Source of the DNA: Verpa conica
Lineage: Eukaryota > Ascomycota > Pezizomycetes > Pezizales > Morchellaceae
NCBI GenBank assembly: GCA_033030425.1
Contig: JAUFSD010000019.1
Coordinates: 868,001-932,000 of the forward strand
Direction: 5' to 3'
Length of the DNA stretch: 64,000 nt
The notes beneath the pieces were generated by a model. That model saw only the letters and a list, made by a program, of their open reading frames with translations. It was not told the origin of the DNA and searched no databases. Each line of letters begins with the position of its first letter. Position 1 is the stretch's first letter. This document shows, piece after piece, positions 45,412 through 57,374 of this stretch. The position numbers and the translations under genes are program-made.

Positions 45412-46276
45412 ATGAAAGATGCTAGTGTGTGGTCTCGATGGGATCCCAGTATAGTTGTAGAAGAGGGAGAAGCTATTTTGAGTCAGAGACACCTAATATT
45501 ATCTGTAGCCTCCACGTTAAGGTTGAGGGTGGTCGTAGCGTCGATATCACCTTTCTAAGCTACTCTTAAATATAGCACCACTCCTTGACGAGCTTACTTT
45601 TTCTTTGGTAAAAGAAATCGAGGCCAAGAATCCGTACCTTTATAAAGATTTATGGCCAAAGGCAAAGAAAACAAGACGGACAGATATATTTATAATCTGG
45701 CAAAGGTTTTGCGACAAGCTTAAAAAGGAAGAATTAGAGGCAGGGATTGAATCTGAATCTGCTAAATCAACAAACTATTTCAAGTTCAACCTAGAGGGCG
45801 GAGGTAAAGAGATAATCAACGCGAAGAATATTCTGCCCACGCTCTACATCCTCGTTATTCTCCTAAACGCCCGTGATATTCCTATTGGTTTGCTTGGGAA
45901 ATTTGACCCATATAAAAATTACAGGAATGGGTATGCACATCCAGAGCCCATAGCTTGTGAAATTAATCTCGGACACTTCAAAAATGATTTTACTCTACGG
46001 TACTCGCTTGAAGGAGCAGAAAAGCCTCTTTTCAACAGCTTCATAAATGCTCTCTCGTCCTTCCGGGCTAGTCCTCCCATCACTGTCACTCTCCCCATCA
46101 TGCCCCCGCTCCTCGCAACACCACTACCTCCTCCTCTTATTTCTCCTCTTCCTCCCGCCACACATACTTCTGGAAATCTTCAAAATGCCCAAATTTCGCA
46201 GCAGAAGGTCTTCCGCCAGAAGCCCGCCAGAAAGTCTAAAAATCGCCCTCCAAATCGCAAGAACACTACCGACTAA
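45412..46276 (+). CDS. Hypothetical protein with HEPN-like RNxxxH motif
   Basis: Not recognised as a family. The proposed model joins 45412-45504 to 45560-46276 (intron 45505-45559, donor GTAGCC, acceptor TTCTAAG), giving 269 residues. Without the splice the second exon has no ATG. The sequence looks helical through residue about 130 (EAILSQRHLIL, LLNIAPLLDELTFSLVKEIE). It then has YRNGYAHPEP at about 152-161, an R-N-x-x-x-H spacing like the catalytic motif of HEPN ribonucleases. A Pro-rich linker (about 205-240) and a strongly basic tail (KPARKSKNRPPNRK) follow. The single motif could be chance. The gene lies divergently from the TPR paralogue, in the same accessory locus. Alternatives are a longer gene with upstream exons or a partly decayed gene. 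Confidence 0.5.
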
Positions 46277-48454
46277 AGCGAAACCATCAAATTCGAGTCT
46301 TTCAACCAACCGTTACATTCCAACTTCCAGGGGGTTATATTCATAAAATCACGTTTCCTCCCAAGAGTACGACGGCCTAGACGCTCTTGGTAGGCATCCA
46401 AATGAGATATTGTATCTTGGTATCTCAAGGGGGCGGGGGGCTTAGCTAGGGGGACATATTGTCACTTCGATAGTCTTTGGTATACATGGATGAAAAATTA
46501 TATATAACCATTATTCATTTTTTTATGAATTAAACAAAAAACATCCAATATCCATTAGATAGGATATCTCACAAAAGCGGTACCCTGTGCATCAAGTGAT
46601 TTCTTATGAGCATGGTGTAGCACTAGAAACTGGGTCAACCCATAGGCTTCTTTAGGACATACATATAGCTAGCTCACTGGTCAAGGACCTGACCTGCAAT
46701 ATAACCATCCCTCTTCTGGCTGACTAGATTGTGAGCTACAATTGCATCAGAGAACAGAACGCCCCCACAGCAAACACCTTCATAACGTGAATGTAGTTCT
46801 TAAACTCACTCGAACCTATAATCCGTACATGATATGACAAGAATCTCAAAATTACTAGAGAGACCCAGAGCATAGCGAAACTAGTATCAGCACTAAGATT
46901 TAAGGGTTCTTTTTATATTATAGTCTTAGGGCTATATGTGTTATGATTAATTAGTGAGTCGATAGGGTTCTTTCTGATGGATAGCTCATACAAAGACTCA
47001 GTACCATCGGCATAACTACTTCTTTAATAATAAAACATACCCCATAGATGCGTAGCAAGAAATAGCCAGGGGAAGAAAGTCATACTCCCACCCATAACGC
47101 TACAAACAAGGCAAAAAGGCCTGACTACAAACCATTTAACCCAATTGGGGATTATATTGAAACATGTGGTGGGGACGCATACCGAAGGATATTACATAAA
47201 CCCCACGCTGTAGCTGTAACAATGAAGCCATATGCATATAATATTAAGGACCAAGAGGATTAGTAAACCTCTCGACAAAGCCAACTGAGCCCAAAGTACC
47301 CTAGAGAATCATGCTATGGTTGAAGTCTATAACCCCCTACAAATTGAACCCCACGTCCAAATAGAGAGCTTACATTCCCAAGTCTTACACAGATCACAAA
47401 CCATCACTCACACCACCCCAGCCGCCCAACCCCAAAGACAGTATGTAGTCAAGTCACACAAACCACCGCGCGCTACCATATCACCCGGCTAAAAGTCAAT
47501 CACCTCCGGGCCCGACAGAATACGTACTAGTATATATGTAAGGTACAATCCATGGCCGTCTCTATAACCCCCTATGCTACTACCGGTAGCCAATACCTAG
47601 TTAAAATTAATAACACCGTCTTAATAATAAGAACCGGTATAGCAGGCACCGAGCACACGCCACTGTAAAACCGGTATGTACCTGCATGTATCTACACACA
47701 AGACAATAACGGTCTCTACCGGCATTTGTTCCGAATTCGTTCTCTCCGCGCTAGTATGTACATACCCGTCCCGTGAACGCGCGTTAATAAGACCTTTAGC
47801 CTCTAGTATGTATTTTACGTAGTCAGACAGTGAAGGACTGGACTTGCAACTCTTTCTTGAAAAAATGGCTATAGTTAACATAACTAACTTACAATGTATC
47901 ATCAAAAACGCCCTTCCTCGTAATTTCTCTCCAAGGGCTAGAAAAAAATTCAGGAGTAGTCATGTTTAGTGAGCATAACGGAATGTTTCACGATTAAAAG
48001 ATTTGCAGTAGCTTATTCTTGGCGAGTCTGGGCGTTTCAGGCACTGAAAGGCTAACTGCATGGTAAAAGACACAACAAACCGGGTTTGTTTTAACCGCCA
48101 AAGGTTTCGCGACATCACATGAGAACTTATCTAAGAGAACTATTCTTTTTCTTTTTGGTAGGCACGAACTCAATTGTAATTAAAGTCAGCCTAAGATGGG
48201 CCAGCTGTCTGCCCATCACCACCCCCTTCTTTGACCACTCCCCCCATATACAGCTACTGCAGTGCAATACAGTATGTTTAAAAAATTAAGAAAAACCAAC
48301 AGGAAAGCCAGTGTATAAAGTTATAACCACGCAATGCATAATCCCAAGAGAAAAAGAAACCAAAGTAAACCCATCCTTTTTTACCCCCCTCGCCCGACAA
48401 TCAGAGCACATGGACTCATGCTAGCATCCTCCTCGAAAAAAAAGAAAAATGTAC
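46277..48454. other. AT-rich spacer, no gene seen
   Basis: More than 2 kb without a supportable frame; 47621-47905 (minus) has no motif. Composition is low-GC with scattered short repeats. The end near 48.4 kb is the 3' side of the GH17 gene. Confidence 0.45.
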
Positions 48455-49411
48455 TTAACAAGCGAGGCTGATCTTGAGTGACTTGTCGCTGTTGGCAACA
48501 CCAAAGTGCTGCTCAACACCGGCAGAGCGGTTGGGCTCATCGAAGGTGCTGAAGAAGAAGTAGGGGATGTTATCGGTCTGGAGGGCACAGACAGCGCTCT
48601 TCCAGTATGACTGGAGGTTCTCGGTAGAAGGAACAGAGACACCGAAGTTGTCACCACCGGTGGGCCAGCCGGTCTCACCGATCATGAAGGGCTTGCCGTT
48701 GATGACGGCCTTGGTTGCAGCAATGGCCTGGTAGAAGGTGTCTTTAGCACCCTCAATGGTGGATCCTTGCCAGTATGGGAAACCGTTCATCATGATGATC
48801 TAGAAGTAGATATTAGTATTGTTGTAAAAAGTCTTGGGGAACTGGTTGGAGAATCTTACATCAGATGCCTCGATGACAATGGCGTTTGTACCATTGACCC
48901 ATGAAGTCCAGGTATCAGCACATCCAACAAGGACGTTAGCCTTGTAGGCCTCGTTGACCATTCCCTTGACGTCCCAGATCTGGATAGCGAGCTTGACAGG
49001 GTCAATCTCCATACGGTAGAGCGACTCAGACCCAACATTGACACCGGCCAACCAGTCGGTACCCCATTGCTGCATAGCATACTCAAGGGCAGCCTTCTCG
49101 TTGTTGAACTTGGCCTCGTCAACGGCCCATACACCGGCCCAGATCTTGGCTCCAACAGCCTGAGCAGCTGGAACAGCGTTCTTGAGGGTGTCACAGTCGT
49201 TGGTGGAGTAGAGCTTGAAGGTGTTGTACTTGACGCTGTCGGTGGACCAGGACATGACGGTCGAGAAGTCATTGGTCCAGTCGGCAGTGGACTTGCACGA
49301 ACCGTCTGGGTTGGTAGCTCCCATGTTGAAGCCGTTTTCAAAGTTTGCTGTTGGGGCAGCGGTGACGGCAGCGGCAGCGGCCATGAACATAGTTGCGATA
49401 GAGTACTTCAT
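48455..49411 (-). CDS. GH17 cell-wall beta-1,3-glucanase/glucanosyltransferase (Bgl2 type)
   Basis: Acts on beta-1,3-glucan in the fungal cell wall. Exons 48860-49411 and 48455-48799 (intron 48800-48859) give 298 residues, close to yeast Bgl2. The signal peptide MKYSIATMFMAAAAAVTAAP is visible at the start. The catalytic acid/base is Glu129 in NVGSESLYR and the nucleophile is Glu226 in GETGWPTGG; both are the GH17 signatures. The end FFFSTFDEPNRSAGVEQHFG is also typical of the family. There is no GPI-anchor signal or Ser/Thr-rich tail, so it is probably soluble in the wall. Codon usage is strongly biased towards C-ending codons, which suggests high expression. Confidence 0.94.
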
Positions 49412-52054
49412 ATTTATGGTATTGAGTGGTAGAAAATTAAGTATTGCGTGAGAAGAGAGAGTATTTTAGATTAAGCGATTAACGATAGTGAGCCCGTAAG
49501 CTAATATAGTAATGAAGGTGAGGAAGAGAATGTGAGTGAGTGAGTGAGTGATAGAAGTACAAAGGGGGGGATAGAGGACCTGTATTTAAGGGGACCAGTA
49601 ATCGGAAACAGACCCACCCGAACACAGGCAAAAGTTTCCACAGCACAGGCCCTCCCTGCCTGGCCGTTTGAATGGAGAATCCTATGCAGGACGGGAAATA
49701 AAGAATCTCGAATCTTTGATTCTATTACAAGGGTTCAACGCACACCGTCCAATGGCTTTACCCCTGCACTACTCCTGCAGCCTTGGCGTGGAGATCCTTG
49801 GGGGGCCTACACCCATTTCCCAACGCCTGCACTGCAACCTCCAAAGATAGAAAGTGGGCGAGATGACTTCGGGATGGAATGTGGTGATTGTTTGCCATCC
49901 CACTACCCACTTCGGTTCGGACCTCTTTGGTAGCGGAGGTTTCATGGAGACTCCTGGTGGCGGCGGTACCGGGGCAGGGGGCAATCTGCCAAGATGTCCT
50001 GTCCTGCTACGTGTGCAGCAAGGGGATCATGAGAGCGAGCTGTGTTAAAATAGAGTTCAATGCGCCGGAATTACAAATAGACAGCACGATGAATTTATCT
50101 ATATTCTACTCGGGGTAGGCAAGAAGAGCTGAAAGAACCTAAACACCGAGGTACAATTCTCACCAATCGGTAGGTATTAGAGACATCGCCTCAAATAGAA
50201 CCCCAGCTGGCTGAATCTTGAAGTTTCTACTCGTCTACCCGAGTACGAGTTTTCTCGAAAGCCAAAAGAAGGCTCTACTTTAAAATATCGTGAGGGGGCG
50301 CAGCATCTAAAAACAACCTATAGAAAATGTTCCGAAGACGTAAATGATGGCATGAGGCGGGTGCGGGGAGGTTTTACTTTTAAGCCACCCGATATCCCGA
50401 CATGATCCGGTTGGGGCGTGATCAAGCCAAATGTCTTTGGAGGTAAATGTGCCTAGGCAGAACTTTTGGAAGCTTACATTGTGAATGTGTTTGCAGGTTT
50501 ACTTATTATTGGACATGTGTATTCTTGTATAATAGTGGTACCGTGAGGCTGAAGGTGGAAAAGCAGGGGGATCAATCATTAGGTTCTAGCCAATAGTAGA
50601 CATACCCCGAAAATAGTACCATATTTGTTTACCCGATCGCTATGATCGCTGTATAAGTGGTGATTCTAAAAGACCAAACATTTTCCGGCCCTTACTATTG
50701 GTACCAAAAACCGTGGAATAATGGCTCACATAGTACGAACCATGGCTCTGGCCGTGGCAGGGTAGGGGGACATCCATACGGTGGCTTAAGGCCCGTTCTT
50801 ATGTATCTTAGCAAAAATGCAATAGAATCCCCCCAGGAGTGCGTATTCCACCCCATTGACATTGATATCACGGGACCCAGGAGATTACGAAACGCGTACT
50901 CCATCTTCGTATGGACATGCCCATCAAGTATTTAGCATTGAGGCCCCACCTTACAAAACCTTCCTTCTATCGGCTTCTAGACGGCGTCGGACCCCCTCCT
51001 CCCCCCGGTGCAAGGTCCGAGTACTTTAAATTACAAGCAAGGGAATCCAGGCAAACTCCGAATAGGAGCCGAGCCGAATAAGTTTTGTCGTTCGGGGGGT
51101 TAGGCCCCGAACGGTAGAGTCTGGATTTGTACGGACTGTAGAATTGAGGTTATTTTTATAATGGTATTCTAGAACTAATCAGTGCACAATTTACAGACTG
51201 AGTCCCAAAGCGGCCCAGCCAAATGCGACAGTGTTAGCCTGCTTAAGCCTGTAGATAGTCTTCCGCTTCCGAATAGCTCCTTGAGTTGAGTTATTGAGAG
51301 CTATTACTAAGTTCTATGGGAAGGGCACGCTGAGCTATAGGATAAGACTATAGAGTACACGGCACTAGACCAGTACCACAACAATCTAAGAGTCCCTCTA
51401 ACAAAGAACAAGTCAGTTACTCTAAATTGCGCTTATAGAAAATGAATTCACTTATTTATAAATCGTTGGGTATATTTTCTATCGGTTGAAACAAACATGA
51501 AAGAAAACTTAAAATAAAATAAAACACGTATACTTCATAGAACCTTCATTCAAGGTATCTTAGTAGCCAAGAAACGAATGCTACATGTATATATATACAT
51601 GTTTTTCTTCTTCTATAGATAGCGCAAAAAATTCTTAGTACTCTGTGATAGCTGGTACTCAAATGATATCCAAAAACTTTTGAGGGAATGAAAAGAAAAC
51701 AGATACTCCTAGAAAGTGTAAAGATCTAAACATAGCGGACCCTATATAATTCAGGATAGACAACACTCTGGTTTCATTAATATCGGTGCCTCGACTAAAG
51801 TTCATACCAAGAGACAATTGCGTTCTCGATACCTTGCTTCTTCTGAGAGTGTATTGTTCTCGTGTTGTATCTTAAGCTAGTTTTGATAAGACGCTGGTGT
51901 ATTATGTGGGTAACCTCTATGACTCCCTGTAAGACCCAAATAACGCTCTATGGTAATCGCCGGAGTGCATTTAGAGTGTATTGAAATGTCCGGGTAGTGG
52001 TATAAATTTCGACAGTCAAATATGAACCACTTTTCAGCATAAATGAATCATAAG
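49412..52054. other. Spacer upstream of the GH17 gene
   Basis: The first part is the GH17 promoter, with a GTGA microsatellite at 49532-49551. Frames at 49544-50118 and 50657-50935 lack motifs and are not called. Beyond 51 kb the sequence is AT-rich, with one TACATGTA at 51582-51589. Confidence 0.4.
49532..49551. repeat. GTGA microsatellite
   Basis: Five perfect tandem GTGA units, about 120 bases upstream of the GH17 start codon. Confidence 0.85.
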
Positions 52055-52232
52055 TACAGTAGACTTCCGCTATAAGAATACGCTTGGGACCGAGATTTCG
52101 TATTCTTATAGACCACTTATTCTTATAGCGTATGCATATAACCTACCTAAATCGACTATGGGACCGGTGTACCATATTCTTATAGAGCGTTTATTCTTAT
52201 AACTAGTATTCTTATAACGGGAGTGTACTGTA
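52055..52232. mobile_element. MITE-like element, TATAAGAATA family, copy 2
   Basis: A 178-bp element. The left end reads TACAGTAGACTTCCGC, then TATAAGAATAC; the right end on the other strand reads TACAGTACACTCCCGT, then TATAAGAATAC. The terminal inverted repeat is therefore about 27 bp with three or four mismatches. TA at each end fits TA-target insertion (Tc1/mariner/Fot1 type). Inside there are at least three more ATTCTTATA copies, so the element can fold into nested hairpins. No open frame. Confidence 0.82.
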
Positions 52233-52929
52233 CATGGAACTTTTCAACAAGAATATAGTCAACACAAAGTTATGGAATAGGAGGGACTTTCTAGTGAGAT
52301 CTTCTCAAATGTAGTCTAATAAAATGCTTCCGATACTACTCCCTAAGTGTATTTTTTTTCCGTGTGTTCGCCAGAGAGGTCATCGTAGAATATCATGTGG
52401 CTATATCTATTGCTGCGCTGATCCAACCGCACCTTTTACGAACTCCCTATAAAGGATCATTACATAATTAATAATATAGTAACCATAAATTACATTAATA
52501 CTATATTATCCTAGCGTCTATTAGAGACCAATGCACGCTTTTTTGTTCTCGGATGCAAAAGCGGGCTGAAAAAGGTTGCTCTTCTACCGTTATCGGACAT
52601 GCTCAGCGGGGGTGTAGATACGCATAAAAAAAAAAGGGCACAAATTACAGTACGCACGCGTCAGGCGAAATGAACTGCACCAACCTATTAAGCACTGTCC
52701 ATTAGATTGCCTTACCCATGGTTGCGGTTACACTTAAAGTACCACAGCCCCGTTTCAGCGTTATTGCTCGCTTAGCCCGCACCCGCATACCCGCACGTTA
52801 AGCTGTCAGCTACATACATAACCCGCGCTTCCGATTCCCGACAGTTGTCTGGTTGTTTATTTTCTGTGTATGCCACAAATACCTCCTTTCTGATGCTCCT
52901 ACAAGCCACAGGTCTGTGGCGTGATCAAT
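52233..52929. other. Spacer upstream of tRNA-Met
   Basis: AT-rich, no gene or element recognised. Confidence 0.4.
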
Positions 52930-53032
52930 GTCTTGGTGGCTTAGTTGGTTAAAGCGTCGGTCTCATAAAATGACCAATTCCTCATAAGAGTTGGATATCC
53001 GAAGGTCGAGGGTTCGACTCCCTCCTAGGACA
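52930..53032 (+). tRNA. tRNA-Met (CAT), elongator type, with intron
   Basis: Cloverleaf can be drawn fully: acceptor GTCTTGG pairs with CTAGGAC, D arm GCTT/AAGC, anticodon loop CTCATAA, and T arm GAGGG-TTCGACT-CCCTC, with discriminator A. The intron of about 29 bases (52969-52997) sits after the base following the anticodon, the standard position for nuclear tRNA introns. The D-arm/anticodon-arm block is nearly identical to the second copy at 60714-60813. Confidence 0.93.
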
Positions 53033-54799
53033 TGAACTTTTGCTATCTGGGTGTTGTGTTATGCTATGGTGGGTTCTGGGTGGGTTTATGGTTTGAAGGG
53101 GTGAGTGAGATGTGGTGAAGATGTAACCAGCAAAGTGCGGAGTTTGGATGTAAATTTTGTGAGAAACTCAGACACAACCATAGAGAGGAGATATCCTGTA
53201 TGGTTTGAGGTTTTATTGATAGGCCTAATTTTACGTGGGACGGATATCGATGGCTATTTCATGATATTACAGGATTTTTCAACTCCTTACGAGTCGCTTA
53301 GCTCTGGTTCTTGGTCAAAGTGACTCTATTCATGGAATATCACTCGCACATAGTAAACATGATTGATTGATTATATGCAGTCATAAACTATGTATGCAAG
53401 TATATATAGCGTAGAGGCGGATATGAGATACAGAAATGATCTAATTTGGGGCTGCCTGGAGAGATATATAATTGTTTTATTGTTTTACATACGTATGCTT
53501 AACCGCCTTCTAAAGTTTAGAAAGTTTATCATTAGGCTTGTTCTTATTAATTGAGTGATTATCATTAGATTTGATATCATTTGTAGATATTTCAAACGCA
53601 CAAAAGGTTTGAGTGGGGGCTTTAATTTCAGGTCATAGGATGCTACCACAGAACCGGTTCCCAGGACCCAAACGTCACAAGTGAGTATGATTCTAAATAC
53701 CAAGTTGGTTGACATTTCATGAATTGGGCTGGCGTGATACTTTCTTGATGTAGTCAGATATTATCCTCGAGAGCCGACTTTGGACTACGTTTTTTTTTTT
53801 TTTTTTTATCAACTGATTTTATTGTTCTGGGTACAAAAATCTGGTATGTAGTAAAAATTATGACCTACACTTTGGACTACGTTATCGCCTCGTATCCTAA
53901 ACACCCCGTCATACTATGTGTAAACCCTTTTATAAATGTATCACTCTGCTACAGAGGTCTTTGATATTATGTAGTATAGAGAAAAGGATTGCATTTATTG
54001 ATTATCTATGCAAAATCAATGTCTCTTTATGGATGACTATATTATCTCGGGGCTAACGATATGCTGAGAAGTCGATATAGCCTCTAGGTTGTATTATCAT
54101 CGTTTTTGGGAAGTCATGAACTTGATTGCGTGAAATAACTGTTTTATGGTATTGATTACTGATTATATCTGAAGGCCGGGGGCGGTAGATCCTAGGGAAA
54201 AACGCTAAAATTTCTATGTAGTAATGATGACTGATGGTGTTGGGACGCTAGTTCCAGCGAAGCACTTCTTTGACGACATACCTGCTAAGTTTGAAGACCT
54301 CCTGTCTTACCTCCCCCCCTGTTATAAACCCTACATGAATACTGCTACATTCACCCTATCTCAACTTTGGGCTACATAAGATCACAGGATTGAGAAAGTC
54401 TTGAGGGTAGGGGCGTTAAAGGAAAGCACCATTTACATCTCCTTCCTATGTTTCACTTCCTGCGCCTGTCGTGCCAGGGTCCAGGTTGTCACATTGCTGG
54501 AAAGACATCCTCATACAACTTACAGAAACTCCTACTTCGAAAATCGTATCCAGGCCCATAATCACAGCAAGGCGACTTTTGTTTGGCCTGGTCACGCCGA
54601 CTTCCCCAATAGTTAGAAATATCCTTCTCTTCATTAGTCCCGTCGTCAGAACACTAACGAGTGAACATCAGCCACTTGTCTATTGCATTCTTAACAGGTT
54701 GAAACCCGCCTTAGAAGAAAGAGTATACTATTTCAGTTGAACTACATCACGTTCACTGATGCCACCATCCGATACCGCATTTGAGGAACTCGCTTTATA
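53033..54799. other. Spacer with a small retro-insertion
   Basis: No gene recognised; frames at 53105-53323, 53485-53715 and 54401-54740 lack motifs. The structured features here are the poly(T)-containing insertion at 53777-53883 and the start of the inverted-repeat element at 54800. Confidence 0.4.
53777..53883 (-). mobile_element. Truncated retro-insertion with poly(A) tail and 15-bp target duplication
   Basis: ACTTTGGACTACGTT occurs perfectly at 53777-53791 and 53869-53883. Between the copies is a T18 run (overlapping the first copy) followed by about 60 bases. Read on the minus strand, the insert ends CAATAAAATCAGTTGAT and then poly(A), so an AATAAA polyadenylation signal lies about 13 bases before the tail. 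This is the structure left when a LINE-type machine copies the 3' end of an mRNA, SINE or LINE. The source transcript is not identifiable from 60 bases. Confidence 0.8.
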
Positions 54800-54989
54800 C
54801 AGGTGACCCTGTCTATCAGAATACGACTGGGACAAAAATTTAGGAAGAATATTCTTATAAAAGGAGTACCCTAACTCAACTGGGGAGGACTAGAGCAAGT
54901 ATCTGCTCTAATACGACCTAGTGGGACTCTTTCATGGAGTTCTTATATACACTATTCTTATAGACACTATTCTTATAAACAGTCACCTG
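54800..54989. mobile_element. MITE-like element with CAGGTGAC ends
   Basis: A 190-bp element starting CAGGTGACCCTGTCTATCAG and ending GTCACCTG. Reading the right end on the other strand gives CAGGTGACTGTTTATAAG, so the inverted repeat runs over 20 bp with several mismatches. ATTCTTATA repeats inside match the internal motif of the 13.7-kb and 52.1-kb elements, but the outer termini differ, so it is a related or convergent subfamily. No open frame and no certain target duplication. Confidence 0.7.
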
Positions 54990-56658
54990 AATCACAAACT
55001 ACATATTGTGTTATGCTTTCCCGGGGGGCCAGAATGACGGAAGAGTTATTGAAAGTAAGTTGGTCTCTATTTTACTAACCAGATATATCCAAACTATCTT
55101 ATCTAACCTACATCAGAGATCGATAAAACGGAAGGATTGAACTGGAGAGGGGGTCAGGACTGAGTAATTATAAAATTTAAGGTATGAAATCCGCTCACTC
55201 GAGAAATTAAAGTGGAGATCAAGTGGCTAAACTTAATTTTAGTTTAAATCCAGTACCGAAAGGAAGCATGTTTAGAATGGGAGGATTCTTAAAGAAGAGC
55301 TTGTTTGTTTAGCTGCACATCAAGTGGTGCAATGGGGTATTTATATACTAATACCGGTCCTGTATTTGATTTTCGTGTAAGTTCCTACGAGATAGTGAGG
55401 CTTTGTATTACCTTGAACTGGACTTCCGCTAATATAGAATATAGCTTATGTCTTTCCTGTTTTCCGTACCCATGGGTTAGAATACCAGTAAAAAATGACT
55501 GACGATCATATGAAGGTTTCTTCCCTAAAATTACCTCTGGAGATTACAAGGCTAATACTACAGCTGGACTATAGATGCCTTCAGTTAATCAAAGCTTCCT
55601 CAAATCAGCAACAAAGCACTGGCAGGATATTTTTGACAAAGAGTCCTAATAAACGTACTAGAATCATTTCAGTGCGGTAGGAGCGTATAGACGTACCATG
55701 CGTATTTTACGAGTGGATTGCCTCCTAGGGGCAGCCTAGATTATGGCAATATCGGTCTTTACATCGGTGGTCTGTTGCGATACTAAAAATAAAAAATCAC
55801 TCTACTTTACGGTAGACCTTTAAATTATAATTCCAAAACCGGCTGCCTTTTTCATCGTATCGGTGATATCACCTATCGATATGGAAGTAAAGGACTAATT
55901 TTATGGAAGCATGTCGTCCATCCGTACGGCCTTGACTGCAGGTGGCACTTCTGGCTATCATTATAACTGTTACCAGTATGGAACGTTCTCTAGTGCTCTT
56001 CCATAATTTTCCACTAAAGAGGTTCTAGGTATAGGTGGGATATGTATTATATCTTTGAGAGTTGAGACGTTACAAGAAATTTCTGTTGAAGTACACACAT
56101 GCGTCATTGTACTAGTTTCAGCACTACATATGTATGTGTCCTGTATTTGCGGCTCTCTGCTTCTTATATTCTACTTTCTGTCTTCTCTGTATTTTTACAA
56201 TGGTAGTAAGCTGCTTCTTGCTTTAATTATTGCTTTTTAACAATTTCTGGGTATAACTCATTTTCATATATGTCGAGCTTCTATACTAATCACGAGTGAT
56301 ATTTCAGAACTCCGCTAGCAATAACCCTTAACGCAACTGATACTCCTAGTGAAGTACATGGAATAGTCAATTCACATAAAAATCCTATTACTACTAGCAA
56401 TGCCAGGAAGTATATTGGTTATGCTGTTTATCTTTGGCGAGAAGAACAGAATCGCCACCAAAGATAAATCATGTAACCAATATTCGCTAGTACTAAATTC
56501 TTTGTTCCTGGAAACGTTTCGTTTCAACGCCGATCACCGTCTTGGCACATGCATGACGTCCGGGTGCGCGGTCCGGCCTTCTCAGGGGCAAGGTGTAAAG
56601 TATTAGAAGAGCCTCTCACACCTGCCTCCCTTTCACCACCAACCACACCCAACACACA
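54990..56658. other. Spacer upstream of Ssp120
   Basis: AT-rich. The open frame at 55495-55680 starts MTDDHMKVSSLKLPLEITRL, which is faintly F-box-like, but nothing else supports a gene. From about 56520 the sequence is GC-richer and pyrimidine-rich and is probably the promoter and leader of the next gene. Confidence 0.4.
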
Positions 56659-57374
56659 ATGTCACTCCTGCGCACACTCACGCTCGGTCTTCTTCTCGGA
56701 AGTGCCCTATCACACGGCACGCAACACCATGAAGAGACCGAAGGCGAACTAAACTGGGCCGAGCGACACATGCAAGGTATATATACCTATCTCCCTCTAG
56801 CTACATAGCACCCTCCACTAACAAGGATACAAAAACTAGAGGAACATCACATCTACAATTTCGACTCAGGCGCATTCTTCCACCTCCATGACTTTGACAA
56901 CAGCGGTACCTGGACGCGCGACGAGGTCCTCCGTACATACGGACTCGAGCAACCCGACTCCACGGCAACAGAGGAGACGAAACAACATGTCTGGAAAACC
57001 ATCTCCGAGCTCATAAACCTGAAGCAGGATGGCGATATCACTATGCAAGAGTTTCAGGCGTTTATTCATAATGGCAATACGTTACCGGATTTTGGCCTCG
57101 GTCCCGGACACCATGGGGATCCGGAGTATGAGTATGAGATTCATCATTTTGAAAAGTATCATAATGAGGATAGTACTGAGGAGGAGTTGAATCATCCGGA
57201 GGATATTGAACATGTGAGTTTTTTTTGGAGGGAGGTTCCCTGGAGTGTTGTGCTGACGTGGAGTAGTTTAGGAATCATGATAAGGAGGAGGATGAGGAGA
57301 TTGCCCAGGCGATCTTGGAGATGAATCCGATTATTGAGAAGAATATCCCGAATAAGTTTCGTGTACGGAGTTAG
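56659..57374 (+). CDS. ssp120: Ssp120-like secretory-pathway EF-hand protein
   Basis: Small calcium-binding protein of the secretory pathway, related to yeast Ssp120 and animal nucleobindin/MCFD2-type proteins that help cargo leave the ER. Exons 56659-56776, 56840-57213 and 57267-57374 give 199 residues. A signal peptide (MSLLRTLTLGLLLGSALSHG) is followed by NWAERHMQ and the HHIYNFDSGAFFHLHDFD motif. The first EF-hand loop is DFDNSGTWTRDE. The second is less regular (LKQDGDITMQEF). A His/Asp/Glu-rich C-terminal part ends with IPNKFRVRS. The last acceptor must be GGAGTAG (57261-57266), because the AG a few bases on is out of frame. The gene is convergent with the Tyw2 gene, with stop codons 160 bases apart. 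Confidence 0.88.

Noticed and set aside
55495..55680. Short frame with LPLEITRLIL, faintly F-box-like
   Set aside because: Only one weak motif over 61 codons, no second domain or splice continuation; too little to call a gene.
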